Assembly (NCBI GenBank): GCA_036502625.1
Contig: DASXYG010000030.1
Coordinates: 1-64,000, forward strand
Length of the DNA stretch: 64,000 nucleotides
From: DASXYG01 sp036502625
GTDB lineage: Bacteria > Actinomycetota > Actinomycetes > Streptosporangiales > Streptosporangiaceae
Direction: 5' to 3'
Part shown: piece after piece, positions 1-8,115 of the stretch
How the letters are laid out: every line of letters begins with the position of its first letter
Numbering within the stretch: the stretch's first letter is position 1
Program-made: the position numbers and the translations under genes
The notes under the pieces: generated by a model
Told to the model about the DNA's origin: nothing
The model's input: the letters and a program-made list of their open reading frames with translations, nothing else
The model's database searches: none

Positions 1-468
1 CTGGACGCGGACCGCGAGATCGCGCTCCGCCGCCGCCTGCCGCCCGGAGTCCGCCTCTACACCGGCGACGACTTCCACTACCCGGACCTCATCCGCGGCG
101 ACGCCCGCGGCCACAGCGACGCCCTCCTCGGCGTCTTCGACCCGATCGCGGCGCCGGCCGGGGCGGCCCTGCGCGCCCTGGACGCCGGCGACCCGGCCGC
201 GTACGACCGCGTCCTCGCCCCCACCGTCCCGCTGGCCCGGCACCTGTTCGCCGCGCCGACCCCCGCGTACAAGACCGGCGTCGTCTTCCTGGCCTGGCTG
301 TCCGGCCACCAGGCGCACTTCCGGATGGTCGGCGGGCACGAGGCCGCCCGTACGGTGCCGCACCTCGCGGAGCTGTTCCGCCTCGCGGACACCGCCGGGC
401 TCCTGCCCGACCCGGACCTCGCCGCGCACCGCATGCGGGCGTGGCTGACCGTGCAGGGGGTGGCGTGA
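1..468 (+). CDS. DUF993 (dihydrodipicolinate synthase-like) family protein, 3' part
   Basis: The gene enters from the left edge; only the last 155 codons are present, ending with TGA at 466-468. The C-terminal pattern (YKTGVVFLAWLSGHQ, then FRMVGG, and a final LFRLADTAGLLPDPDL segment) is that of DUF993, a TIM-barrel family related to class I aldolases of the dihydrodipicolinate synthase group. The substrate is unknown. The stop overlaps the GTG start of a sugar isomerase by 4 bp, so both are probably co-translated and act on the same sugar-derived compound. Function is inferred from family and neighbours only; the catalytic lysine region lies outside or near the cut edge and cannot be judged. 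Confidence 0.85.
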   Translation: MDADREIALRRRLPPGVRLYTGDDFHYPDLIRGDARGHSDALLGVFDPIAAPAGAALRALDAGDPAAYDRVLAPTVPLARHLFAAPTPAYKTGVVFLAWLSGHQAHFRMVGGHEAARTVPHLAELFRLADTAGLLPDPDLAAHRMRAWLTVQGVA

Positions 469-1268
469 CCGTGTTCGCGCTGAACCAGTGGACGACCCGG
501 TACTGGCCGCTGCCCGAGTTGGTCGCCGGGTGCCGCGCGGCGGGCGTGCGCGGCGTCGGGCTGTGGCGCGAGCCGGTGGCGGAGTACGGGCTCGCGCGGA
601 CGGCGAAGCTGTGCGCGGACACGGGCGTGCACGTGACGTCGCTGTGCCGCGGCGGGTTCTTCCAGACCCCGGACGCGATCGCGGACAACCGGCGCGCCAT
701 CGAGGAGGCCGCCGAGCTGGGCGCGCCCGTCCTCGTCCTGGTCAGCGGCGGCCTGCCGGAGCACTCGCACGACATCGACGGCGCCCGCGCCCGGGTGGCC
801 GACGCCCTGGCCGAGCTGGCGCCGTACGCCGGCCGCTACGGCGTGAAGCTCGCGATCGAGCCGCTGCACCCCATGTTCTGCGCGGACCGCTGCGTGGTCA
901 GCACCCTGGACCAGGCGCTCCGCCTCGCCGCGCCGCACCCGGCCGGGCAGGTCGGCGTCTGCGTGGACACGTACCACATCTGGTGGGACCCGGGCGTGTA
1001 CGACGCGATCGCCCGCGCGGGCGAGCAGGGCCGCATCGCGCTGTTCCAGGTGGCCGACTGGGTGACGCCGCTGCCCGCGGGCGTGCTGACCGGACGCGGA
1101 ATGCTCGGCGACGGCTGCGTGGAGCTGCGCCGGTTCCGTACGGCCGTGGACGCGGCGGGATACACCGGCCCGATCGAGGCCGAGATCTTCAACGACGACC
1201 TGTGGGCGATGCCGGGCCCGGCCGCGCTGCGGCTGGTCAGGTACCGCTTCGAGACGCACGTCACGTGA
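465..1268 (+). CDS. Sugar phosphate isomerase/epimerase family protein
   Basis: A 267-residue xylose-isomerase-like TIM barrel (AP_endonuc_2 superfamily). Typical metal and substrate residues are visible: IEPLHP around residue 135 (Glu ligand), CVDTYHIWWDP around 170 (Asp and His), and the late IEAEIFNDDLW (Glu). The GTG at 465 is preferred over the upstream in-frame GTG at 441 because it overlaps the DUF993 stop as GTGA and has a GGGGG ribosome-binding stretch at 453-459. It probably isomerises or epimerises a sugar or keto-sugar in the same pathway as its upstream neighbour and the downstream secreted dehydrogenase. The substrate is unknown. Confidence 0.87.
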   Translation: MTVFALNQWTTRYWPLPELVAGCRAAGVRGVGLWREPVAEYGLARTAKLCADTGVHVTSLCRGGFFQTPDAIADNRRAIEEAAELGAPVLVLVSGGLPEHSHDIDGARARVADALAELAPYAGRYGVKLAIEPLHPMFCADRCVVSTLDQALRLAAPHPAGQVGVCVDTYHIWWDPGVYDAIARAGEQGRIALFQVADWVTPLPAGVLTGRGMLGDGCVELRRFRTAVDAAGYTGPIEAEIFNDDLWAMPGPAALRLVRYRFETHVT

Positions 1269-1300
1269 GCCCCCGTTCGACCCCGACGACAGGAGACGGG

Positions 1301-3382
1301 ATGCGTACCTCCAGATGGGTCCTGCCGGCGATCGCCGGCCTGATCGCCGCCTTACTGCAGGTGGCACCGGCGCACGCCGACGGCGCCGCGATCCATGATC
1401 CGCTGCCCAACCCGGTCCAGTCCGACCTGGGGCTGGTCCTGAAGAAGTACGCCCAGTTGCCCCAGTCAGAACCGACGCCCGCGCCCACGGACCAGCGGCT
1501 GATGCGCCGGAACCGGATCAACGACTTCGGCGAGCTCCCGGACGGCTCCGGCCGTAAGTTCGTGCCGGACCTGAACGGCAAGCTGTACATCCTGGACCGC
1601 GGCGAACAGCACGTGTACATGGACTTCGCCAAGCTGTTCGCGCCGCGGTTCTTCTCCGGCAGAGGCCTGGGCCAGGGCTTCGGCTACGTCGCCTTCGACC
1701 CGGACTTCAAGCACAACGGCCGCTTCTACACGGTGCACACCGAGGACGCGTCCAAGACGACGGCGACGCCGGACTGGCAGCAGCCGGGAGTCGTGTTCCA
1801 CGGGATCCTCACCGAGTGGACGGCCGACGACCCGTCCGCGGACACGTTCCACGGCACGCACCGCGAGCTGCTCCGGCTGGGCTACGGCGGCCAGGTCCAC
1901 GGCTTCCAGCAACTCGCCTTCAACCCGACGTCGAAGCCCGGCGACGCCGATTACGGCGACCTGTACATCCTGGCCGGTGAGGGCGGCCTCGGCCACGCCG
2001 ACAACGAGCCGCAGGACCTGTCGAACCCGTTCGGCAAGCTGCTGCGCATCGACCCGCGCGGGCACGACTCCGCCAACGGCAAGTACGGCATCCCGAAGGA
2101 CAACCCCTTCGTGCACGAGTCCGGCGCGCTCGGCGAGATCTACGCGTACGGGTTCCGCGACCCGCACCTGATGAGCTGGGACCCGGTGACGCACCGGTTG
2201 TTCGTCGGCCACATCGGCGAGCACGCCGTCGAGGCGGTCGACGACGTACGGGCGGGCGACAACTTCGGCTGGTCACAGCGTGAGGGCATGTGGGTGTTCG
2301 ACCAGAAGGCCACGAACCCGTGCGACCGGCTGTACCCGCTGCCGGCGGACGACCACGGCTACACGTACCCGGTGGCGGCTTACGACCACGACCCGCCGGC
2401 CAACTGGAACTGCACGAGCGACGTGGGCGTGGGCATCTCCGGCGGGGTCGTCTACCGCCGCCACGACCTGCCCGACCTGTACGGCAAGTACATCTTCGGC
2501 GACATCGTGGACGGCCGCGTGATGTACACGAACGTCAGCGAGATGCGGCCGGGCGGTGCACGGAACGTGAACGAGCTGGCCACGATTCACAAGATGATGG
2601 TCTACGACGAGGCCGGGCAGCGGGTGAAGATCACCGACCTGAGCAGCCCCGGCTCGCAAGGCGACCCGAACCGCGTCGACCTGCGGTTCAGCACCGACCG
2701 CGCCGGCCACCTGTACCTGTTCTCCAAGGCCAACGGCACGGTCTGGCAGGTTGTCGGCACCCGGCACTTCGCGTCGTGCGACGTGGGGAGCACCCGTGTC
2801 GGCAACGCGATGTCGGCCGCCGACTGGGCGCCGGTCACGCCGTCGAAGTGGCGGTTCCCCGGACGCGAGGTCGTGCTCGCCGAGGCCGGCACCGAGCCGA
2901 CCGGCCCGCGCCGCCCGTACGAGTACGCGGTGCTGAAGAAGGGCCCGGCGTGGAAGTCGGTGGAGATCACCGCGCAGGTGCGGCTGGACACCCCGGTGGA
3001 GATCACCAACCGGGACGTGATCCTGCTGTTCGGCTACAACGACGATCTCCACTACTCCTACGCGCACCTGTCCACCAGCAACGACATCTATCCGCACAAC
3101 GGGATCTTCACGGTGGACAACGCCGACCGGCTGCGCGAGGACGACCAGTGGGACGCGTACCGCTCGCACGGCGCGCCGCCCGCGGTCACCGACGCGGCGT
3201 GGCACAAGGTGACCGTCAAGCACTGCGCCGGCTCCGGCGAGACCGCCGTCTACATGGACGGCGCGAAGCAGCCGCTGATCACCGCCGTGGACAAGACGTT
3301 CCCGTCCGGCCGCGTGGGCTTCGGCTCGTTCGACAACATCGGCCGCATCCGCGACCTCACCGTGACCGGGACCCCGGCATGA
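1301..3382 (+). CDS. Secreted PQQ-dependent sugar dehydrogenase (glucose/sorbosone type) with a C-terminal concanavalin-like domain
   Basis: A 693-residue exported protein. Residues 1-28 form a Sec signal peptide ending AHA. Residues about 50-480 are a soluble quinoprotein beta-propeller (GSDH family), with blade signatures such as GGEGGLGHADNEPQD and YAYGFRDPHLMSWDP, where His and Arg contact PQQ in relatives. About 200 residues at the C-terminus form a LamG or 3-keto-glycoside-hydrolase-like beta sandwich. The ATG at 1301 has AGGAG at 1291-1295. Oxidation of extracellular sugars or glycosides is the likely role; substrate and quinone acceptor are unproven. Its stop overlaps the next ATG by 4 bp (ATGA), which suggests tight coupling to the LamG protein. 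Confidence 0.86.
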   Translation: MRTSRWVLPAIAGLIAALLQVAPAHADGAAIHDPLPNPVQSDLGLVLKKYAQLPQSEPTPAPTDQRLMRRNRINDFGELPDGSGRKFVPDLNGKLYILDRGEQHVYMDFAKLFAPRFFSGRGLGQGFGYVAFDPDFKHNGRFYTVHTEDASKTTATPDWQQPGVVFHGILTEWTADDPSADTFHGTHRELLRLGYGGQVHGFQQLAFNPTSKPGDADYGDLYILAGEGGLGHADNEPQDLSNPFGKLLRIDPRGHDSANGKYGIPKDNPFVHESGALGEIYAYGFRDPHLMSWDPVTHRLFVGHIGEHAVEAVDDVRAGDNFGWSQREGMWVFDQKATNPCDRLYPLPADDHGYTYPVAAYDHDPPANWNCTSDVGVGISGGVVYRRHDLPDLYGKYIFGDIVDGRVMYTNVSEMRPGGARNVNELATIHKMMVYDEAGQRVKITDLSSPGSQGDPNRVDLRFSTDRAGHLYLFSKANGTVWQVVGTRHFASCDVGSTRVGNAMSAADWAPVTPSKWRFPGREVVLAEAGTEPTGPRRPYEYAVLKKGPAWKSVEITAQVRLDTPVEITNRDVILLFGYNDDLHYSYAHLSTSNDIYPHNGIFTVDNADRLREDDQWDAYRSHGAPPAVTDAAWHKVTVKHCAGSGETAVYMDGAKQPLITAVDKTFPSGRVGFGSFDNIGRIRDLTVTGTPA

Positions 3383-4344
3383 GACCGCACCGCTGGCTGG
3401 CGGCGCCGCTGACCGTCCTGCTCCTCGGGACGGCGGCGGCGCCCGCCCGGGCCGCCGCCGCGCCCGCCGCGCCGCACCCGCACGGTGCCGTACGCGTCCT
3501 GCCGTCGCTGTGGCGGGACATGGTGGCGTACTACGACTTCGAGCACCCGGCGCGCGGCGACCGCGCCACCGAACGCGACTCCGGCCGGTCGGGCACCCCG
3601 ATCGGGCTGGTCAACGGCGGCGCGGCGATGCGCGTACGGGACGCCGCGCACCCGGGCGCCCGTACGTCGATCCAGACCCGGCAGGTCGATCCGGCGGCCC
3701 AGGGCGACGACGACTGGAAGGCCGGCGTCTGGGGCGACCCCGGCGTGCCGAGCCTGCACGCGTTCAACGCCGTACGCGGCGTCACGATCATGGGCTGGTT
3801 CAAGACCACCGGCACCAACCCCAGTCCGAACACCGAGACCGCCGACCCGTCCGACGTCTACAACGCCGTCGGCCTCGCCGGCATCCTCACCGGCAACTCC
3901 GACGGCCACAACGTCCGCGCCCTGCTTGAGGTCATCACGGTCGGCGACCAGTTGCGCGTGGTCGCCCTCGGCCGCCGCATCGACACGGGCGCCTCCCAGA
4001 CCTTCGCCGCCGACCAGCCGTGGCAGTCGGTCCTCCCCCCGTCCACCTGGGTCCACCTGGCCGCCACCTTCGACTACGACACCGGCGTAATGCGCCTGTA
4101 CAAGAACGGCCGCCCCCTGGACGGCTTCTACACCACCCCAGGCGACCCCTGGCACCTGACGGACACCCCGTCCCCCCACGTGACAACGGCGACCGACCCC
4201 CGCGGCCTCAAGATCGGCGGCAGCTTCCCCCAGAACACGGTGGAACGAAACCCCTGCAACTGCCGCATGGACGACCTCATGTTCCTGAACCGCATCCTCA
4301 CCCCCGGGGAGGTCCAGGGCCAATACCGCGTCGCGACCCACTGA
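3379..4344 (+). CDS. Secreted LamG/concanavalin-like domain protein
   Basis: A 321-residue exported protein with a signal peptide (MRPHRWLAAPLTVLLLG, cleavage after an alanine-rich stretch near residue 28) followed by one LamG-like jelly-roll. Typical pieces are the opening VAYYDFEHP, the central TWVHLAATFDYDTGVMRLYKNG and the closing CRMDDLMFLNRILTPGEV. Such domains bind glycans or glycosylated surfaces; no catalytic signature is seen. The start overlaps the stop of the PQQ dehydrogenase by 4 bp, so the two are likely made together and may act on the same extracellular carbohydrate. It is convergent with nuoD with no gap. Confidence 0.8.
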   Translation: MRPHRWLAAPLTVLLLGTAAAPARAAAAPAAPHPHGAVRVLPSLWRDMVAYYDFEHPARGDRATERDSGRSGTPIGLVNGGAAMRVRDAAHPGARTSIQTRQVDPAAQGDDDWKAGVWGDPGVPSLHAFNAVRGVTIMGWFKTTGTNPSPNTETADPSDVYNAVGLAGILTGNSDGHNVRALLEVITVGDQLRVVALGRRIDTGASQTFAADQPWQSVLPPSTWVHLAATFDYDTGVMRLYKNGRPLDGFYTTPGDPWHLTDTPSPHVTTATDPRGLKIGGSFPQNTVERNPCNCRMDDLMFLNRILTPGEVQGQYRVATH

Positions 4345-5625
4345 TCACCTGTCGATCCCGCCCATGATGGTGTCGAGGCTGGCCAGCGTCGGCACCAGGT
4401 CGGCCAGCGGCCCCCCTTCCACCATCGCCGGCAGTGCCTGGAGATGGGGGAAGCTGGGGTCGCGGAGGTGGACGCGGTGGGGGCGGGTGCCGCCCGTGCT
4501 GACCACGTGGGCGGCCAGTTCGCCGCGGGGGGACTCGATGGGGACGTAGGCCTGGCCTGCCGGGACGCGGAAGCCCTCCGTGACGAGTTTGAAGTGGTGG
4601 ATCAGGGACTCCATCGACGCGGACATGATGTGGGCGATGTGGTCGGGGGCGTTGCCCATGCCGTCGGCGCCGAGGGCCAGGCGGGCGGGCCAGCCGATCT
4701 TCGGGTCGTCGATCATGACGGGGCCGGGGCGCAGGCCGTCGAGGCACTGTTCGATGATCTTCGCGGACTCCGTGATCTCGTCGACGCGCGCCTCCCACCT
4801 GTCGTACGTGTCGGCGCCCGTACGGGTCGGCACGTCGAAGTCGTAGCGCTCGTACCCGCTGTACGGCTGGGACTTCCGCAGGTCCCACGGCAGCCCGGCG
4901 GCGCGCAGCGGCGGACCCGTGACGCCGTACGCCAGGCACGTGGGCAGTTCGAGCACGCCGACCCCGCGCGTGCGCAGTTTCCACAGGGGTGTGTGGCTGG
5001 TGAGCGCGCGGTAGCCGTCGATCGCGCCCGGGAGGATCTTCAGCAGGGCGCGGATCGCGGTGTCCGCGCCCGGCGGGAGGTCCTGGATCACGCCGCCCGG
5101 CCGTACGTACGCGTGGTTCATCCGCAGCCCGGTGATCGTCTCCAGGATGTCGCGCACCTTCTCGACCTCGCGCCAGCCGTTCAGCGTGATCGTGTAGCCG
5201 TAGCCGAGCTCAAGGCCGGACATGCCGAGCGCGATGATGTGCGAGGAGATCCGGTTCAGCTCCATGACGAGCACCCGGAGGTCCTGCGCGCGCGGCGGCG
5301 CCTCGACGCCCAGCAGCCGCTCGACGGACAGGCAGTACGCCGTCTCGTTGAACAGCGGCGCCAGGTAGTCGGCCCGGGTGACGAACGTGACGCCCTGGGT
5401 CCACGTACGGAACTCAAGGGACTTCTCGATGCCCGTGTGCAGGTAGCCGATGCCGACGCGGGCCTCCTGCACGCGCTCGCCGTCGAGGGTGAGGATCAGC
5501 CGCAGCACGCCGTGCGTGGACGGGTGCTGCGGCCCGAAGTTCACGACCAGGCGGTCGGTGCCGCCGTCGACGATCTCCTCGCAGGTGTCCGCCCAGTCCT
5601 GTCCGGCCACCGTGAACGTGTCCAT
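4345..5625 (-). CDS. nuoD: Orphan NADH-quinone oxidoreductase subunit D
   Basis: A 426-residue complete NuoD (49-kDa complex I subunit, related to NiFe-hydrogenase large subunits). Visible family signatures are NFGPQHPSTHGVLRL near the N-terminus, GIGYLHTGIEKSLE, and the C-terminal SLDTIMGGIDR. The ATG at 5625 is preferred over the upstream GTG at 5655 because GGAGGT lies 5 bases before it. In complex I operons nuoD sits among nuoA-N; here no other nuo gene is nearby, so it is a stand-alone copy that either replaces, duplicates or modifies the normal subunit. Its Shine-Dalgarno is part of a 58-bp dyad (5631-5688), so translation or transcription is probably controlled there. Confidence 0.92.
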   Translation of the reverse strand: MDTFTVAGQDWADTCEEIVDGGTDRLVVNFGPQHPSTHGVLRLILTLDGERVQEARVGIGYLHTGIEKSLEFRTWTQGVTFVTRADYLAPLFNETAYCLSVERLLGVEAPPRAQDLRVLVMELNRISSHIIALGMSGLELGYGYTITLNGWREVEKVRDILETITGLRMNHAYVRPGGVIQDLPPGADTAIRALLKILPGAIDGYRALTSHTPLWKLRTRGVGVLELPTCLAYGVTGPPLRAAGLPWDLRKSQPYSGYERYDFDVPTRTGADTYDRWEARVDEITESAKIIEQCLDGLRPGPVMIDDPKIGWPARLALGADGMGNAPDHIAHIMSASMESLIHHFKLVTEGFRVPAGQAYVPIESPRGELAAHVVSTGGTRPHRVHLRDPSFPHLQALPAMVEGGPLADLVPTLASLDTIMGGIDR

Positions 5626-5630
5626 GCCCA

Positions 5631-5688
5631 CCTCCGCTACATCTGTAGCAACCACGGTACGCCGTGGCCGCTACAGATGTAGCGGAGG
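5631..5688. promoter_or_regulatory. 58-bp near-perfect dyad covering the nuoD ribosome-binding site
   Basis: CCTCCGCTACATCTGTAGC (5631-5649) is repeated exactly in inverse orientation at 5670-5688, and between them lies CCACGG-TACG-CCGTGG (5652-5667). Only the AA/CC pairs at 5650-5651 and 5668-5669 do not match. Each outer arm itself contains a small palindrome (CTACA-N2-TGTAG), as expected for paired TetR-type operator sites. In a minus-strand transcript the distal arm is the GGAGG of nuoD, so folding would bury it. It could be a double operator for the adjacent TetR protein, an RNA switch, or a terminator of the TetR gene. Confidence 0.75.
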
Positions 5689-5690
5689 GG

Positions 5691-6290
5691 TCAGACGCCG
5701 ACGCCGGCGAGCGTGGCGTCCACCGCCGTGCGCAGGTAGGCGCGGTCGGCGCGGCCGAAGAACGGGCGGGTCAGCGCGTCGAAGAGGACGCCGTCGAGGT
5801 GGGCCAGGATGATCCGCGCCCGGCTTGCGGGATCGTGGAGGCCGCCCTCCTCCAGGCCCGCGCGGGTCCGCTCGAGGAACCGGCCGCTGGCCTGTTCGAG
5901 GTACGGCCGCAGCTCGGGCCTGCGCACCGCGTCGAGGTACAGCTCCAGCCGGGCCTGGCCGTGCGACCTGCCGTCGCCGAGCCAGTATTCGAGCAGGTCG
6001 GTCAGCATGTCGACGACCTTGGCGCGCTCCTCGGGGGTGTCGTTGCGCCATCCCGTGACCGGATAGCGCGCCAGCATGGCCTCCTGCCACTCCACCAGCC
6101 GGTCGAGCACGCCGCGCAGCAGCGCGGAACGGGTGCGGAAGCAGCTACTCGTGCTGCCGGCGGGCAGCTCCGCGCGGGTGTCGACGGCGCGGTGCGTGAG
6201 CCCGCGCAGCCCGCCGTCGGCGATGACCTCGATCGCCGCGTCGGCGGCCTTCTCCTTACGCGACCGCTGCGCGCCCGTCCGCATGCCCAT
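5691..6290 (-). CDS. TetR/AcrR family transcriptional regulator
   Basis: About 199 residues. The N-terminal helix-turn-helix is recognisable (AADAAIEVIADGGLRGLTHRAVDTRAELPAGS, then SCFRTRSALLRGVLDRL), followed by a helical ligand domain of the TetR_C type. Start choice is uncertain: GTG at 6299, ATG at 6290 or ATG at 6284 are all in frame and the ribosome site is weak (GGTGGTGGCC before 6290). It follows the M24 hydrolase gene by a few bases on the same strand and precedes nuoD. The dyad at 5631-5688 directly after its stop contains two TetR-like palindromes and is its most likely target in this window; the ligand is unknown. Confidence 0.85.
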   Translation of the reverse strand: MGMRTGAQRSRKEKAADAAIEVIADGGLRGLTHRAVDTRAELPAGSTSSCFRTRSALLRGVLDRLVEWQEAMLARYPVTGWRNDTPEERAKVVDMLTDLLEYWLGDGRSHGQARLELYLDAVRRPELRPYLEQASGRFLERTRAGLEEGGLHDPASRARIILAHLDGVLFDALTRPFFGRADRAYLRTAVDATLAGVGV

Positions 6291-6315
6291 GGCCACCACC
6301 GTACGGCGCGCCGCC

Positions 6316-7461
6316 TCAGCCGATGACGTGCAGCGCGTGGTCGTACCCGGTCAGCGGCTCGGGTCCGGCGCCGGCGCACAGGACCGTCTCGCCCATCTTG
6401 ACGCCGAAGCCCTCGTCGGGCAGGTGCAGGTTCGGCTCGATGGTGAACGACATGCCGGGCGCGAGCACGTGGTCGTCGCCGGCGACCAGCGTCATCGGCT
6501 CCAGCCATCCGGGCGGGTAGGCGACGCCGATGCTGTAGCCGACCCGGTGGCAGCGGCGGCGTACGAGGTCCAGCCCGTCCAGTACGGCGTTGCAGGCGTC
6601 GTCGGGCGCCGGGGCGGGCGCGCCGGCCACGGACGCGGCCACCGCGGCGTCGGTGGCCCGCTCCAGGCAGTCCGCCACCTCGCGCAGGCGCGGCGACGGA
6701 CGGCCGACCACGGCGGTGCGCATGAGCACGGCGTGGTACCGGTGCACGACCCCGGCCAGCTCGACGCACACGACGTCGCCGCGCGCGACCGTGCGCCGCG
6801 TGGCGAGCGCGTGGACGAGCGCGCTGCGCTCACCGGAGACGACCATCGGCGGGATCGCGGCGTACTCGCTGCCCGCCTCGCCGAGCGCGCGCGACGCGAT
6901 CCCGGCCAGCTCGGTCTCGGAGACCCCCGGCCGGATCGCGGCCAGCACCTCCCCCATCGCGTAGTCGGCCATCTGCCCGGCCTGCCGCTGGTACGCGATC
7001 TCCGCGGGCGACTTCACCAGCCGCTCCTCCGGTACGAGCAGCGAGGCGTCCACCCAGGTGACGTCCGGCAACAGCGTCTTCAGCCGGTCCCAGTTGGCGG
7101 CGGGCAGCGTGAACGCGGCCAGCTCGATGCCCACCGCGCCCCGGTCGAGGCCGTGCGCGCGCACGGTCGCGGCGATCACCTCGACCGGGTCCTCGGCGGC
7201 GATGTCGTACACGCGCGGCCGCTCCAGCCACGAGCACATGTGCACGCCCGGCTCCTCGGTGGTGCGCGTGACGTACTCGATCCCGTCGGCGGACACCACG
7301 AGCGCCTGCGGCCACAGGTAGCCCACCGAGCTGACGCCGGTCAGCCAGTGGACGACGTCCGGCATGGTCAGCACCAGGCCGTCGAGGCCCTGCGCGGCCA
7401 TGCGGGCCCGTACGCGGGCCACCCGGTCGTGGTAGGTCGCCAGGCCGAAAGCCAGTTCCAT
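6316..7461 (-). CDS. M24-family (creatinase/aminopeptidase P fold) hydrolase lacking metal ligands
   Basis: A 381-residue two-domain pita-bread protein: creatinase N-domain (about 1-135) and M24 catalytic fold (about 145-381). ATG 7461 is chosen because of CGGAGGT 6 bases upstream; the longer reading begins in promoter sequence. In metal-dependent M24 enzymes five ligands D, D, H, E, E are conserved. Here the first Asp is Glu (VCVELAG), the second is lost (AVLMRTAVVG), and the GHGIG histidine is replaced (RVGYSIGVAYPP); only the late glutamates (FTIEPN and MGETVL) remain. This points to a metal-free creatinase-like or ectoine-hydrolase-like amidohydrolase rather than a peptidase. Substrate unknown. 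It is divergent from a MarR gene. Confidence 0.85.
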   Translation of the reverse strand: MELAFGLATYHDRVARVRARMAAQGLDGLVLTMPDVVHWLTGVSSVGYLWPQALVVSADGIEYVTRTTEEPGVHMCSWLERPRVYDIAAEDPVEVIAATVRAHGLDRGAVGIELAAFTLPAANWDRLKTLLPDVTWVDASLLVPEERLVKSPAEIAYQRQAGQMADYAMGEVLAAIRPGVSETELAGIASRALGEAGSEYAAIPPMVVSGERSALVHALATRRTVARGDVVCVELAGVVHRYHAVLMRTAVVGRPSPRLREVADCLERATDAAVAASVAGAPAPAPDDACNAVLDGLDLVRRRCHRVGYSIGVAYPPGWLEPMTLVAGDDHVLAPGMSFTIEPNLHLPDEGFGVKMGETVLCAGAGPEPLTGYDHALHVIG

Positions 7462-7549
7462 GCGGTACCTCCGAAGATCGCGCGTGTTGTCCCCACCGAT
7501 CCGTACACAAGATCCGCAACGGAGTCGAGACCTGTAGGGCGACCCGCAC

Positions 7550-7588
7550 ATAAGAGGCTTATATGAGTGCGTGATATAAGTTCCTTAT
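7550..7588. promoter_or_regulatory. Twin palindromic operators between the M24 and MarR genes
   Basis: ATAAGAGGCTTAT (7550-7562) and ATAAGTTCCTTAT (7576-7588) share perfect 5-bp arms (ATAAG-N3-CTTAT) with centres 26 bp apart. The stretch between them also contains CTTATAT and ATATAAG arms. The second site overlaps the ATG of the MarR gene. This AT-rich island stands out from the GC-rich surroundings and is the expected layout for MarR autoregulation and control of the divergent gene. Confidence 0.8.
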
Positions 7589-8042
7589 GCATCAGGATGC
7601 GACACAATCCGCCGAGATGGCGCTCGCCATCGGTCTCGGCCGCGCCGTGTCCCTGGTGCGGTCGCTCGACCTGCCGCGCGAGGCGTCGCTGACGTCGATA
7701 TCGACGCTGGCGACACTGGAGCGGTTCGGCGGCTGCAAGCTCACCGAGCTGTCCCTGTACGAGGGCGTCACCCAGCCGGCGATGACGCAGCTCGTGTCCC
7801 GCCTGGAAGACGGCGGGCTGGCCGAGCGCCGCCGCGACCCGGACGACGGCCGCGTGGTCCGCGTCTTCATCACCGACGCCGGCCACGCCGCGCTCAACCG
7901 GCGCCGTACGGCCCAGGCCGAGCGCCTGGCCGCGCTGCTCGCCGAACTGCCCGACGAGGACCGCGCCGCGCTGGCGGCCGCGCTGCCCGCGCTCGACCGG
8001 CTCACGTCCCAGGCCCTGACCCCGGGCCGGGACCACGGGTGA
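7587..8042 (+). CDS. MarR family transcriptional regulator
   Basis: A 151-residue winged-helix repressor. The MarR wing motif is clear: GVTQPAMTQLVSRLEDGGLAERRRDPDDGRVVRVFITDAG. ATG 7587 lies inside the second operator and has no Shine-Dalgarno, so the mRNA may be leaderless; ATG 7617 (MALAIGLGRA) is the alternative. The protein probably represses itself, the downstream MFS exporter (gap 73 bp) and perhaps the divergent M24 gene through the sites at 7550-7588, with release by a small phenolic or drug-like ligand as is usual for the family. Ligand not predictable. Confidence 0.9.
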   Translation: MHQDATQSAEMALAIGLGRAVSLVRSLDLPREASLTSISTLATLERFGGCKLTELSLYEGVTQPAMTQLVSRLEDGGLAERRRDPDDGRVVRVFITDAGHAALNRRRTAQAERLAALLAELPDEDRAALAAALPALDRLTSQALTPGRDHG

Positions 8043-8115
8043 CCACGCCGCACGCGGGCACCCCTTGGCGCCGCCACCCACGGCGCCCGTTTCCCCGACC
8101 CCCGAGGAGTACCGG

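Noticed and set aside
4444..5682. 412-codon plus-strand frame antisense to nuoD
   Set aside because: Shadow of nuoD; no family signature.
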